A stretch of 64,000 nt of DNA from positions 58,341,501-58,405,500 of the forward strand of contig JAVUNC010000004.1 of the NCBI GenBank assembly GCA_032173965.1, written 5' to 3'. A program made the position numbers and the translations under genes. This document shows positions 13,111 through 27,519 of the stretch, piece after piece. The notes under the pieces were generated by a model that worked only from the letters and a program-made list of their open reading frames with translations, had not been told where the DNA came from and made no database searches. Origin of the DNA: Sitta carolinensis (taxonomy: Eukaryota; Chordata; Aves; Passeriformes; Sittidae). The stretch's first letter is position 1. Every line of letters begins with the position of its first letter.

Positions 13111-15744
13111 ATTGACTGTGGAAAACAGAGCAGGAATGACAGTCAAGAAGTTTTCTCCTTTATTTCCTGTTTCCTCAATTTCAGGGACTAGTACTGAAAA
13201 CAAATCTTAAATTCTTTCATGTTTAGTGTCTGTTTTCATATTTGATTTCTTTAACACTGTAAAGCCTGAAAGACTTTAAAAATTACAGAGACAATGTTAA
13301 AACATAAACCAAAAGTATATCATGGTAATTAGGCATCACAACAAGAGAGAATTACAGTGAACATGCAGGACATACCAGTTCTAAACACAACTCTGACAAC
13401 TTCTGGGATTTGAATCTTCTCTAAATGTCAATATTGAATCTGTAGAAAGAGGGAAGGTAAAAGCATCAAATCTAGTCAATTAACTTTAAAAACCTCCAAC
13501 AAACTGGAACAAGGCATACTGAAACATTTCTGAGAAACACCTTACTGAAGAAATAAAAATTAAGATTTAGATTTGCTCAGGAGCATGAGAAACAGTGTGC
13601 TAATCAATCAGCAATCAATACACAAGAGAAGAGCTCAAGAGGGATAACAGCAGGTAAGCTACAGATTTTTCCAAAGATGTTCCTAATAGTGAGAAAAAAT
13701 AATTTCTACATCATAGGTGTTCCATGCAGAATTGTCCTTATTTTTGTGCAAATACAACAGCTTTCAGAACAAAGTTATTCAAAAAATGTTTCTATGGAAA
13801 GAAAAAAGTTGTTTTTTCAGAGTTTGAAACATTTCCATAAAGAGTAATTTGTAAACATTTTGAGTGGGGTCAGAAACAGCTGTTTATTTGTGCATTTCTT
13901 TTTTTTTCCAAATTTCAATAGAACAAAATATGAGGGATTTTTATTATTACATATTCACTTGCACAAATAAAAGTAATTAAAATTATGCAAAAGAAAATAG
14001 CCATAAGAACAAGTCATGGCTCATTTATAATAACCATTGTCCTGATAGGAGGAAATGTATTTGTTTTAATGGTTAAAGGAATAAGTATTCACTTGATAGA
14101 AAAATTAGGCTATTGAGAAGTGACTCAAAGCCTAGTAAAAATTATAAAACAAGTAATCTTAGTGCCTAGGGCTTCTAATCTCCTAGACTAATTCCCAGTC
14201 ACTCTTCCATTGAGAGTCACTGTTCTCATTTCAGAGAGATTTAGGTAAGTGTCTCTCTGTTCCCAGAATTAGAAAAAAAAGTATGAGTTTCAAGAAACTC
14301 ATAAACACAATGGAAGTAAATTTGAAGAGAAAAAGATTGTACAATTATAGGGTTAAGTCAAGAACCAAAATCAAACCAAACCAAACCCAAACCAAAAAGC
14401 ATTAATGGTCTACTCAGAGTAATGTCTGCTGTCCTCTAAAGCATTGTGCAGATAACTTAGAGAGAATTCAAAGGAAGTGATTAATTGGTCATATGTACAC
14501 ACTGAGGGAACCCAAGGGTTTTCCTTTCACACACAAGCTGTGACCGCTGTCTAGAGCAATTCCTTTTCCTCATGTTACTATTGGCTTATACAAAAATTTA
14601 CCAACCAGTCTCATATCTATGGCTAGAAAAACATTCTCATCATGTTTAGTTTCTAACCAACAAAGTCTGGTTCCTCCAAACCACCCTTAACCCTGAAGAA
14701 TGCATTCTCTGCTGCTTCAATGGACAACTTGTGAACTGAAGCTTTCCTAGTCCCCACGACTACTCTAACAAATTCCTTGCAAGAAATCTGTGAAGCCCAC
14801 ACTATAACTGGGTTTTTAACTCCCTGGCAGATGTGATCACAGAATTACCTTGTTATCACTTATGGTACTTTTAATAGGTGTACTGGGAAAAGAGTACATG
14901 AAAATATACATATCTATCAGATCACATAATTATTCAGAAGTAGCCAAAAATCAGTCTCTGATTTAATCCACTCTTAAACATATTCATTACATTTTTTTTA
15001 CTCAGTAATTAAGCTTCCCAAAAGCCTGAAAAAGTGGTACTATGGAAAGAACAAAATAAATCAGAACATTTGTAGCTTCTGATTCTGTTTTCATTAGAGA
15101 ACTTGCCTTTAATCTGTTTACATTGTATTTCTTCACCATTTGAGCAACTATGATAGTTGGAAAAATTCCAGTTTTTCAAGTAAATGGAAATCAAGCTTTT
15201 TTTTTTTTTTTTTTTTTTTGTCTAACTGTGTCTCTGGTAGACCACAGGCACACTGCTTTATTTGTTAAAATTTTTTGGGAAATCCTGTCCTAGTGCTAAA
15301 CACAAGTGTTGCTTTTTCACTCTTTGTTCATTAAAGTACTAGGAGCACCTATTAAATATTCTTGAACAAGGACTTAGCAGAGGCTGCTGATGGGGTTTTC
15401 CACTTCTCTCTAAAAATCTATGCTTTTCAATGACACCAACATCACTAGAGAGCTGGTGTGTGTCCCAGGGGCTTTCATCCCATGCCAGGGAAGTAAGCAG
15501 AGTGATTCCCTGAATCCTGACCTGCTCCTCCCTGCTGAGCCACATCCCAGTACAATTACTGTTTTACTAGAATTCCTCTAATTCATATACTGCATCTCCA
15601 GTCTGCTCCAGCACTTCTCAAAGCAGAAGGGACAGGCCTCACTTTTAAAGAGAGTAGAGGCAAAATGGGACCACTTCCACCCTTCCATGTGATGTCCAGA
15701 GAGGTGCTGGAGGCTTTGTCATTGATATTTGAACCCTGCTTGTA
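13111..15744. other. Intergenic, no gene seen
   Basis: Contains an A/C-rich patch of CCAAA units at about 14364-14398 and the poly(T) at 15197-15219. No coding signal was seen. Confidence 0.55.
15197..15219 (+). repeat. Poly(T), 23 bases
   Basis: An uninterrupted run of 23 T. No retrocopy is visible next to it on either side. Confidence 0.95.
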
Positions 15745-15860
15745 CACAGCCCTGGCAACCTGGTGTAGGCGAGCCTGCTTGAGCAGGGGCTTGTGCTGGA
15801 CAATCAACACAGGTCCCTTCCCACATCAGTCATTCAATCACAGAATTCTGTGATTCTTTG
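15745..15860 (+). mobile_element. CR1 LINE 3' end
   Basis: CTGCTTGAGCAGGGGCTTG, then GGTCCCTTCC and the terminal ATTCTGTGATTCT repeat, are characteristic of the CR1 3' end. Confidence 0.78.
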
Positions 15861-18800
15861 TGAAAAACATTTGATAAGCCCAGCCCATTGTCTAGAAAAA
15901 TTTTATGGAGGGGTTTCATTCAACTCCCATTGCCTTTCTAGCAAATACACTGACATCTGGCTCAGACCCAGGGGCAGGATACTATCAATGGAACATTCTA
16001 GAGAAACTTAGAAGCCACAAGAAGCCTGAGTTTAATGGGTTCTGGTACCATAATGAAAAAAAAAATGCAGAGGATGGATAATAGGCAAAGCTGTAAGTGG
16101 AATACACAATGTAGTGTGGTGGCAAACTATATTTAGTTTGTACAGACAGTTGCAGCTTCTCAGCATTTTGGAGTTGGAGTCCCAGAGCCAAGAGGAAACA
16201 GAGAGAATGGGACAAATACTAAGTGTATTTGAATTGCTTTAACATATATGGAAGATTAAAAGAGAAGAAATAAAAAAAAAGAAAAACCTCCTGTTACTTT
16301 AATATAACTAATTCTTTCTGTGAAACAGGAGATAAAATATCATGTATTCATAGAGAGGCATTTCCATTAGCTTATATTTTAAAAAAATACTAATGAATAT
16401 GACTTTTACATGTTTAAAATGTTTATTTAATGAAAATTAAGCATGTGATGCATTAAGGGATGATTTTTTAAAAATAGCAGCACGTTATGATGCAGTAAAA
16501 AGGCAGAATCTTAATAGCTGCTTTCATTTATATTTTATGTACAAAAACCTAGCATAAAAAGATTATAAGAATCTGACACTAAATCAATGTTATTCAAAGT
16601 ATTGATGATTTCTCATCTTTTAGAAATTTACTCCCTTACACTAATAAAATAATTTCTGCAGGTAAGATATTAGACTGCAGATTTAAACATGACTGCTCTG
16701 TTGCTTTATCACGTATTCACTCTTTGGCAAAGGGAGAGATTTTATGGCAACTTCACCTCAGCTTCTGTTCACTACTGGCAGAACTCTACGAGCTGATGTC
16801 CTATGAAAACACAAACTCATAACCTGGTATTTGTCTGAATGCAGAGCTTGTGCTCCCACCATGACTTGCAGATGGACACAGTCCCAAGGTTTACAGTCCA
16901 GCCTTTCTCAGTGCCTGACAGGGAGCTATGCAGAGAAGTTGGTGAGTAGAAGTATGGCCATTCCTGCACCTTGCCTTAGCAAGGAACTTCTTAAAAAAAA
17001 ACCATTAAAGAGGTTAGGCTGTAAACTACCAGGTGTGGCAGCCTTACTGAAACCCTCCACTCTTAGTGCTCTATCTCAGAGAAGACTTCTCAGCCTCTTG
17101 AAAACGTTCCCACTCTGACCCCAAATTAAATAGCAATTATAACAGAAGGTCAGTAAAAGAGCACATTCCCCTAGTTTTGCCCGTCTCTAATGCCATTAAT
17201 TCGTCTATACATATTTTTTATTTAATACATATGTTGGTAATTAAGTGTCCATGAAACAGATATACAAGGAAAGGTCACTATACTGTGCCTGCTCAGTATG
17301 CATTTGTACTGCAATGCTCTGCTGCTACAGGGATTATGTTGTTTGCATGGCACACTCTTAGTTACTGTGGATGCTTACAGGGTTTAGAAAAGAATAGTGA
17401 ACTCTATTACTTTCATTATTAGGTGATGATGCTTTTCTGAATTAATTAATACTCACAAAATATTTTCTTCCTATTTTGTGTGAAGCATGTTTAATTGAAG
17501 AGATACAGCATGCAATCATGATCAGACACATACTCTGCAAATAGAAAAGTGACATGTCTCTCTCCCCATACCATATGTAACAAAAGAACAGACACAGCTT
17601 TTGTATTTGTTGATGCTTACGACAAAGAAGCAGAGCTGAACCTGTCACCTGTGTGTTCACTGGGCTACAACATCTATGTATAATAATTTTAACTGTCATA
17701 ATGGGGTGTGTGTCAAATTCAGTGACATGTACCCAGGGATGTGGTTTGCAAGAAGCACCAAAACCACCACTAGCTCATTGCTCAAAAATAGCTGATCTTG
17801 GACCTTTGATGGCTAAAAAACCTGATGTCACTGAGTGAAATAGAAACAAGGTAAGAAAGCAGCTACTTTTAGAACTAACATTTATGCTTGACTAGAGGCA
17901 GTGGGGACATAATCCGACTGGTTAGCTGATGAGAGACCCTACAGGAATTTTCTACGAAAACAGGAAAGCAGCATTAAGCTGACATTTACTCAGCAAGCCA
18001 CCAACCAGAAGTGCTTGGGGGACCCCCTACACCGAAGCAAAATGCCAGAGCTGTATAATGATTAGACTTTGATGGATCCCACTGACATCCCAAAGGCTGT
18101 TCTGTTTCTATTTTGTATTTCTTTCATCTGATCTTCATCCATAATTTGACAAACTATTTTTAAGTGTCTGTTTTCCTTGTGATTTATATATTCCAGGCTC
18201 AGCAAATTAATTCAATACTTCATCTGATCACTAACTACACTTTAGCTGTGAAAGTGACGCTGCATTCCCAAACCCAACGCATTTAGTCGTGATGAAATCT
18301 GATCTCCTTAAAAGAGATCTCTTTTGTCCTGTAGTCACATTCTGCTATTCTTGTCTTCTACTCTCTACATTAAGCTCCAGTGACTGAAAAAGCAAGAAAG
18401 AATGGGGGAAAATAGTAACTTTAAAAGGTTTGTGTAGATTTCTTCAAAGTGGTTTCCTCAGGTTTGGGCCTGGAAATCAGGCAGTTGGCTGGTTTGAACC
18501 ATGTATGTCCCCTCAGTCAGGGAAGCTCATTCCATTACTGACCCAGTCTCTGTCCAGATGAAGCTATGGTACATTACTGAGACTCAAAGTTCTTATGCCT
18601 GTCACCAGGGAAGCTCAAAGAAAAGAACTTTCTGCAGGACATGATACAATGCATTAGCATTTGACTTTCAAGCTCCCCTGCTGCCATGTATTTCTCTAGG
18701 TGATGCATTGGTAGTTCTTCTTTTAATTGGAAAGGATTTTTTGTTAAATGCCTGATTTATTTTTTTCCAACAGCTGTATACACAAGTCAACAAGAGTATA

Positions 18801-21800
18801 GGCAAGTTTAGTTAACTTTTATATACACTGAAGAGGGTCAGGTTAAACCTAGTAAATTGTTGGTGACCCACTTAGCATTTGGAAAGGTCTTGTGCTTCAG
18901 TCTGCTGCTCTCTCACTGCACTACAAGCTTAGAGCACCTTCACAACTAACAGTTTCAAACCAAAAACTTCCAGTCCTTGTTAAATCACAGGCAAGGCATA
19001 AACTTGAAAACACATACTGCATAATTATTACCTGAGGAAAAAGATGGCCTCTCATACAATCCAGGCCCAAGTCACTACAAATTATTGCTGTGAAAATGTG
19101 AAGGTCTCAGAATTAACTATCAGTGAATGTCCCTCAAAAACAAAGGCAGTGAAAGAGCATGTTCCTGAAATGTAAATGATCTCCAATTCAATGCTTACCA
19201 CCACCATCATAAAGGTCTTTTTTTAGTGGGGTAGGATAGCAGGGAAGAAAAGCTTTTGTGCAGTGTATGTTTTGCATCATTGAAAGATGTAACCAGATGA
19301 AGAAAATTAAACATCTGGAAGATGCCATTTATTAAGAAATATTTTCAAATATTTAGACTATCTTTGCAAATAATAAATGAAAAAAAGTTCTGAGGATTTT
19401 CGTAGTTTTTTAAAATTTGCTCTGAATAGCATAAGCAATGTTTTAAATTGTAGCAGAAGAAAATTAGCCTTTTAATAGAATAGATATCCTATGGCATTTC
19501 TATCATCTAAAGTTTTAGAACAAATGTCCATCAGGAAGAGTTTAAGTGCAGGTGTGTGCTTAGGGGACATGGAAATAAACCAGGTGAGTTTCTGTTGCTG
19601 TTAATTTTTAATTCCATACTGCATTAAAGCATTGTCAAAGAGGCTCTGAATTCTCAAAACCAAAATTAGTTTATGGCAATCCTAAGTTAGGTCTAATCAA
19701 TGAGAATATACAGTTTTTTCTCCATTAACGAACAGTTTGAATTAATGAGAAGGTATTATTTTTCTGCACGTGCAGTTGAGGCAGGATCCAGCTGTTCAGA
19801 CATGGTAATTTAGTGCCTTTTCAGTTACTCTGCAATGCCTCACTTGCTTCCTAACTGCTGCTACAGAATGACACGCATTTCCCATGGACCGCTCAGCTCC
19901 ATGCACACCTGGTATATTGATGGGAATCGAGGGAACACCCTGCAGGAAAGAGGCTGAGAGCCAGCACAGCTGCAGGCAGTTATCCCCAGAGAGGCAGACA
20001 GCACCAGTGGACATGGCCTGGTACATCCTCACATTCCTCCAACTGCTACAATAGAAGGACACAGGTCTTCTCAAGGCCCTGGGTGAGGTATCTTAGAATC
20101 TCACAAGTATCATAACACTTGTGTCCCTGCAAATGAATTGAGCTCCTTGTGTTTAATGTAAGCCCATAGCTATAAAATGCTGTCTGATTCCTCTTGCCAT
20201 ACGTATAACATATGTTGAAATCATACTATTGCAACCTCCTCTGAAACCATGCAACATGTTATACTTCAAACAGTGACCAGCTCTGTTTTATAACAATTTG
20301 GATATGATTTTCCCAACTTCTATGGCACTGCCAGTGTTGGTTTTAATGTTTTTAATTTCCTTTCCAACATACTTTTTTTGCACAATAGACCATTAGGAAA
20401 TACTTGGTTGTTAAGCAAGTTTTAAAATTATAAAATCAATACTTAATTTTTAAGGCTTAATAGGAATATGCTAAAGAAACCATATAATATGTGAAGAACA
20501 TAAGGAAAAAAATATAGAAAATTTTTGTAGAGCATTTACCTTGTGAACTATTATACCTCTCAGTAGTTAGAATCCTATTCTTTCTCTAAGTTTGGGGAGA
20601 GAGGAAGAAAGATGAAAGGGGCAGACTTCAAGACAAAGAAGGAAAAAATTTCTTTACTTTTTGTTACAATAACATTTGAACTTATAGGTCACTCCCTACA
20701 AAGGTTAGCACCAATTTAACCCATTAACATTAAATATTAATGTTTTATCTTTTTATTGCATTTTAAATCAAAATTTAAAAATCTGTTTGTTCCCAGAAGC
20801 TAGCCGCAGAGACTAGAAACCATTTTTTTTCCCTAAAGCCATTTTTATTGACAGGAAAGTCTTGATCATAATAGCTTTTGGATTTCTGTAACTTCCAGAA
20901 TAAGAGCAGCAGTAGTTCTCACTCAGCTCCTTAGCTTTTGGAACTGTTAATGATAATACTGCTGATTAACAACAGGATAAAAAGACTATGTCAGGGTGTT
21001 GGGTTTTTTCCATAATCACCTGACCCTGGATGAAAAAAACTCACATGAAACAAATGAAAAGTTAAATATTCCACAAAATAAAACCAGATCTGAAGGTTTG
21101 TATCCTGATATATTCAAGTCTTTTTATCAGTCAGAAGAAACAACTTCCAAATCCAAAGGGATAGTTTGAAAACATTAAGTCAAAAAGGAAATTGCAGCTC
21201 CTAGGATTAATTTTTCAGAACATCCCTTTCAAATGTTTTCCAATATTTTCTGAAAGTCTTGAAAAACTCTTGAGGACTTCAGGAATTTAAAATTTAATAA
21301 CGAGCTGATCTAGAGATTTCATAATCAAAATTATTCCATTACTATAACAAAGATTTATTATATCTCTTGAAGTTGAAAATACAATGATACAACAAGGATG
21401 TGCAGGCTAGCCACAGAATCATTTAGGATAGAATGGAGCTCAAATTCTCCAATTTCTTACTCAAAGAAGGCCAGTGAAATAATGTTTAATCCACAATATC
21501 TGTGTAAAAGGCAGCTATTTGAAAATGTTAAAGGCTTGTGGTCATTCTACAAAAATATGCCTCTTTAAAATAAGATGTTTATGAATAGAAAAGCAAGAAC
21601 ATATTTTAACTAAAAAGTAAAAAGTCATTTATCTTCTTCAAGAGATTAATTTCATACTGGCATGATCCAATGTACTCTGCAGAAGAAACATGAAGGCAAC
21701 AAGCACAGGAAGTAATAATTGAAGATTAAAGCTTTTGTTGCCTTGGGCAGGTTAGAATGCATTTGTGCGGGTTCCAGTAATATAATTATAATTATACTGC

Positions 21801-22230
21801 ACAAAGATGTGAGAGCTGAAGTACCATTATATAGTACTCATTGCTTGAGATGGGCAACAGGCAGTTAGTTTGTTTTAGCATCCTGTTTGAAGATTAAAGC
21901 TTGGATAATAAGAAATAACTTGTTTTCTCCCTATTATATGCTGGTGAAACACAATAAAGCTTCGGTAACCAAAGAAATATTCAAACCACGGTGATGAGCA
22001 TGGAACAAAGAGATTAATAAACTAGACAATTCAGTAAATTTCAACTTCCAAACCTCAGCAGAACTGTAAACACGAAGCAAAAAAGAGGAATTATCTGGAA
22101 GAAGTTTGCATTATCAAAACATACCTGCTAGTCTGAGAATAATTTCAAGGTGCTCTTCTGGAAGCCGTGCATCCTTCACAGAAATTAATTTACACCTCAA
22201 AAAAATGCATTATAGGCGTGCATAACGATT
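15861..22230. other. Intergenic, no gene seen
   Basis: About 6.4 kb with only short frames (up to 95 residues) and no recognised repeat. Its lack of identifiable repeats makes it a candidate for conserved noncoding DNA. Confidence 0.5.
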
Positions 22231-22640
22231 TGGCATCATAGAACAGTATAAGCATGGAATCATAGAATGGTTTGGTCTGAGGGCATCTTAAGGACCATCT
22301 AGTTGCAACAGCCCTGCCACGGGCTGGGACACCTTCCACTAGACCAGGTGCTCCAAACCCCATCCAGCCTGGCCTTGACACATCCAGAGTTAGGGCACCC
22401 ACAACGTCTCTGAGCAACCTGTTCCAGTGCCTTCCAGTGCCTTCCCACCTTCACACTCAAGAATTCCTTCCTAACATTAAATATTAGGAAGGAATTAAAA
22501 AATTAAACCTACTGCTTTTCAGTTTTAAGCCATTCCCCCTTGTCCTGTCACTACAGTTCCTGATGAAACGTCCTTCTCTAGCTTCCTTGTAGGCCCCCTT
22601 CAGATACTGGAAGGCTGCTGTGGGATCTTCAGGCAGCATT
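22231..22640 (-). mobile_element. CR1 LINE 3' portion (about 400 bases)
   Basis: AATCATAGAATGGTTTGG is followed by ACACCTTCCACTAGACCAGG, GAGCAACCTGTTCCAGTGCC and CCCCTTGTCCTGTCACTAC, the canonical reversed CR1 3' region. A local duplication of CCTTCCAGTG (near 22430) and an AT-rich insertion (22478-22510) interrupt it. Confidence 0.9.
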
Positions 22641-22864
22641 CTATTCTCCTAGAGAGTGAATGATGACTCCTACAACAGAAGGAAAGATGCTCATGTGGGT
22701 TTGTCCGTGTTTTTTTGTGAGATCTGGTTTCTCGAATGTGATTGCAGACAATCTCCAGATTTGGAGTGTGCATAATCCAATGTGGTAGTCTCTCACCCAG
22801 GAAGTATTAGCACGATGTTTTAAAGTAAATCACAGAACAAAAAAATTATCTCAATTGAGAACCA

Positions 22865-22911
22865 TACTGTGCAGGTCCCATCCAACTCAGCATATAATAT
22901 AATTCAATGTT
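22865..22911 (+). mobile_element. Possible CR1 3' tip
   Basis: GCAGGTCCCATCCAACTCAG followed by an AT-rich tail resembles the last 40 bases of CR1. It is short and diverged. Confidence 0.45.
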
Positions 22912-23429
22912 CCTAAGATTAAAATTTTGTTTTCTTTGAATATATCGACTGGCCCATGGATTTTATTCTGAGAAAGAGAACTGAAAAAGTTTGTTCTACT
23001 AGTTGAAAGATGCATGCCCAGCTCACTGAAGATGTTCTCTTTCTCTAAAACTGTAATAAACTTTTGTTCCTTATAGAGTATTTCTACCCAGACTCTGCAG
23101 TTAGGGGGAGGATTTTTTTCTGAGTCATGCAGATGTGTTTTATAAACACCCTGGAATTTAGCACAACCTTTAGTTAGACTTACTGAGGCAACAGGACAAG
23201 TGCAAGGTGCTTCACCTGTGAAGGAAGAGCTCCTTGCAGTTATGCCAGCTGGGCTTGCCTGAGGAGAGCAGCACTGCTGGCAAGATGTAAGGTGTGTTGG
23301 CAGGCACAGAGTGAGCAGGAGCCAGCAGTGGGCCTTGGCAGCAAGGAGGCACAGCAATATTCTTGGCTGTGTAACTAGAAGAGATGGAGCAAAGTGATCA
23401 TCTCCCTTCACACAGCATTCCTTGTACTG
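22912..23429. other. Intergenic segment with an unexplained 174-codon minus-strand frame
   Basis: The frame at 22887-23411 (minus) is the longest non-repeat frame left of FBXO5. It is rich in Ser, Leu and Cys, shows no domain, and lies between CR1 pieces. I judge it chance or repeat-derived, with low certainty. Confidence 0.35.
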
Positions 23430-23620
23430 CTTCTACAGTACTCCATTCAATTTTGTGCTTCCCAAAAAAAAAAAGGGTGGATTTAGTGGAGGGTCACCAA
23501 GATCATCAGGGATTGGAGCACTCGCCCCGTGAGGACAAACTGAGACAGCAAGGCTGGTTCAGCCTGCAGCAGAGATGGGTTTTGGGGTTCCTTTCTGTAG
23601 CTCCCCTGCACCTCTGTGAA
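23430..23620 (+). mobile_element. CR1 LINE fragment
   Basis: It matches a more 5' part of the CR1 3' region: a segment near TTCAATTTTGTGCTTCCC, then GGATTGGAGCACTCGCCCC, GTGAGGACAAACTGAGAC and GTTCAGCCTGCAGCAGAGA. Confidence 0.72.
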
Positions 23621-25237
23621 AATAAGTGAGAAGATGGAGTAAGGTTCTTCGCATCAGAAGGGTGAGATATAATGGGCAGAGATAAGACTGAGCAACCTGA
23701 GAATCACACAGCTGACCCTGCTTTGAGCAGGAGGTTTGACTAAACACCCACATCTCAACATCCCTTCCTGATGAATTTATCTTGTGATTCCGTACATTCT
23801 CAGAAAAGAAGCTGAGGAGTAGAAAAGATAACAGCTAACAAGACTTACCAATGTTTTGCTGTTACCAAAGAAGCAAAATCATTCTGGAATCGGTAAAGTG
23901 GAGCAGACTTGCAAGACTCTTGAAAAAAGTTAGGGAATAGTCTGCCTTTTACTTCAATCATGAGAAGGAATAACCTTAAATTGTAGCAATAGTTTCCATT
24001 GCCGTGTGTTCTTCCTTTTAAACTATATTTCTTAGCTATTCACATTTCTGAAGTATATATGAAGCCTCATTTATAGATTTCTGTCTCTATTTGGATTACC
24101 TTTCTAGAATTTTCTGTCCTGCTTGCTCCTCTATGTACTTGAGATAAATAATATTCATAATAATCATTATAATAATAAAGCACCTGCTTTTTATTTTACT
24201 CTAAAACATTGGGGATATGATAAATAGTAGGTAAATAAAAAGAGGGAGTCTGAAAGACAGAATTCAAGCTTTGGTTTTAATTGGCAAGAAAAATTGTGAT
24301 GCTATTGTACCTTGGTATTAAGAGAATATGCTTTAAATAATTTCAAAATTGCCTATAAAATTAGTTACATCAAGATAGACATCTTGGTTATATTTAACAT
24401 AATAACGAAAAAATGAGGAGGAAGAAAATTAGCTGTGGATCATCAGAAGAACTGTTCTTTCTTGCAAAATCAAGCATTGCAGTTCCTAGGTTCAGGATCA
24501 CAGTCACTGAATAAAGTAATGCACTTCAAGAGGTTTAATGTCAGAAATGTGGATTTTACCATTTACATCTGATAATGAAGTCAATCTATACTGGATTCTA
24601 TCAGACCAGAGACATTTAATAGGTGCTCTCACTATTCTAGTCAACTTTTAAGAGCATTCTCAAGCCAGATTTGTATTTCTAGAAAACAGAAGAACTAGAT
24701 ATAATGCCAGTAGAGAAAAACCTACTTTTGCTAAATGAGCATTTTATGGAAATGAGGAAGATTTCTACTTATGAACTAATCTTACTTATCCTCTGCTTCA
24801 CACAAAAACTTGAGGAAAACCAATTTTAGACATACTTGTTCTTGATAAAGTTTTTAAAGGATTTATCAACTGCTTTTCAACATTTAGTTAAAATTAAAAG
24901 GTGCACAAATCTCTAACTTATAATTGGCCAGTGTATGTTTTCAGTCATCTGAAAGAAAAAAAAAAAAAAATAAAGAGTTCAGTGTTCTTCCAGTAAAATA
25001 ATTTTCTTGAAGACTTACGAGGAAGTGTCTCCATGGAGATATCTAAGAACCAAGGAGCAATACTTCTTATAAGCTCTCTCAATATCCATGGGGAGCAGCA
25101 TAGATACTCTTAATTTCTGATTTTTTTAAGGTTAGGCTACAGAAAGGTTCAGGTCTAAATTCAGCAAAAATAGACATAGAACCTTAGGCATGTGAGACAG
25201 AGTGCAGAACTAGTGCAATCTGAAGAACGTACAACCT

Positions 25238-25392
25238 TGCAAAACTAAAGAAAACAAAACCAAAAACAAACAAAGAAACCCCAAAAACCAGCCAACCAAC
25301 CAACCAAAAAAACCCAAACCCAACCCAACACCCCCCTCCCCCCCAGACAAACAAACAAACAAGTAAACAAAACCAAAACCAACAAAAAACAC
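25238..25392 (+). repeat. A/C-only low-complexity tract
   Basis: About 150 bases are made almost entirely of A and C (CAAA, CCAA and CAAAC units) with a C-rich core at 25330-25345. The Gly/Phe/Trp-rich minus-strand frames here are composition artefacts. Confidence 0.9.
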
Positions 25393-26840
25393 CGTTTGGA
25401 ATTATTTTGTGAGATTTTTCTTTCTGCATTCCTATAACCTCACCTGCACCAGGAAGGGGATGTGACTGCTCAGGATTGAAGAAAACTGGTCCTAGTCCCT
25501 TCCTGACTCCTCTGAATCTCCCAAGATTTACCAGTCAGTATCACATCCCATTACAACCATTTTCCTGAAAGCCATACCACCTGCTCTCCTAAAGAAGATG
25601 TGAGGGCCCATCTGGTGGGCAGAAGAAAGGTGTCTCTGCGGTCCCAGGTAGATGTACTATGGGTAAGTCAGAGCTAGAAAAAGAAACCTCTGTTCCACCA
25701 CGTGCAACCTGGAGGAAAGGAGCTTAATCCTGCAGAGAGGCAGATGCCATGCTGCAGTGGAAGTTCTCCCTCTTCATTGTTCTTCTGTATTTTCTACTAG
25801 CTATTTAAGCAACAGGCAACCATCATCTGGCAAATGCTCATACAGGTATTCTAAACAGTTAATTTCTGTGCATTTATGACTTTTAGAACTTGCTTTGCAT
25901 TCACTTCTGCATTGTAAAATGCCAGTATTTGTATACTTGCTGCTGGCAGCATGAAGAAAGTAAAGATCATTGCCAGCTTTATGCATATTACTGTAGACCT
26001 GTCTGAAACTATAATAAAGGCTGGGTTTTGCTTCTTAACACTGGCCTTTTTTTGAGTTTCTGCCTAATTTTCTACCAGACAAATCAAAGCATGTATAATT
26101 TAAAAGGGCTAAAGAAGAATGTTACCTTGTATACATTGGACTTTAATTTTTAAAATAAAAGTTATCATGAAAACAAACAAAAACCCCACCATGATTGTGC
26201 TTTATGATACAAGTCCTAAGTTTCCATTCACTTCTTCATAAGGAATGAGAGAAAAACAGGATTTCTCATTTTTTTTCCAAATTGCTCTAAGTTGCAGTAT
26301 ATAAAAATTGCACAACTGCATGTGAATGTTTTCTTTAATTGTAATTTGTAATGAAACCCTTTATGCTTCCTACATTGTCCTCTGTCTCAACAACATTAAA
26401 TTCCAATTTGTTGACATCTGGTCCAGTTCAAATCAAATCAAAGACATTTGACATTGCAGAGCTGTACTCAGCAAGCTTTCAGACAAACAACAGAGGTTGC
26501 ACAGAATTTTTTACACACCACAACAGATTTCCTTCATCATCAGTATACACTGAAAAACAGTGTGAGAACCAAGTACCAGGAAAGAAAGAATGAAGAATTA
26601 AAAAGGGATGTCTTGTTCTTTCCAATTTTAAGTAACCATAAACTAGATTAATTCCACTGAAGTCTGCAGAATTCTACTGTGAAAAAAAAATTACGTTTAC
26701 ATTTTCTCACCTTGAACAAAAGCTGTTTGATTTTAAATTATTGGATGAGTATTTTGTCTTCACAAATGCAGCATTCTAGTTCCCTTGTAATAAAGACATA
26801 AACAAGCTTTCTCTAACCTTCATCTCCCTCTACTATCTAC

Positions 26841-26870
26841 TTAAAACTATCTACTTAAAATCTTGGCTTA
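26841..26870 (+). repeat. 14-base tandem duplication
   Basis: ACTATCTACTTAAA occurs twice in direct succession. Confidence 0.85.
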
Positions 26871-27471
26871 TGTAATGAATAAAACTTTTCTTAGGAAACT
26901 GAAGCAGAGGTCAGCAAAGTCAGTCAAAGAAATTTAGTAAGAAAAAGAATTGTACATGCAAGGCCTAGGAAGTGAAGGATCTGGGTGACATTAATTATTT
27001 CATCTCTTCAAGTGTTCCTCAGGTAAAATGTCTGTTGTAATTCCAGTAATGCAACTGTGTCCTCTTGAGTCTACAGCCCCTCTTAGGCTATCCATGTCCA
27101 CATCCACCAGAGCACCATCTGGAATCATGCTGGTCCATTCTGGTCCCTGGCTGCATCCCTTGGGTTAGGCCTTGCAAGAGAATCAAGCACCAAAGCTTTC
27201 CCAAGACAGTTGGAGAAGTTTAATAGGCAGCATCCAAGGGTTGAAGTGAGAGATTCTTTCTCAGAATATCACTATACAATTCACATGTAGTTTGAGTTCA
27301 TTTGTCATCATACCCTAAGTAGTGACTGCAGCACTTCCCTATGTAAGATCTTTTTTGGTATATGAGGTTACAATAGTCTGCAATACAAAAAGTTTGCTTT
27401 GGGATTGTTTGGGATTTTATTCATTGAAGATTTCTATGTTAAATAATTAGCTTAGTAAATGTAAAAACTTC

Positions 27472-27519
27472 CATGAGATGAGATGAGATGAGATGAGTAT
27501 AGATGAGATGATGATAATG
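27472..27519 (+). repeat. (GATGA)n short tandem repeat
   Basis: About nine copies of GATGA with a few interruptions. Confidence 0.88.
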
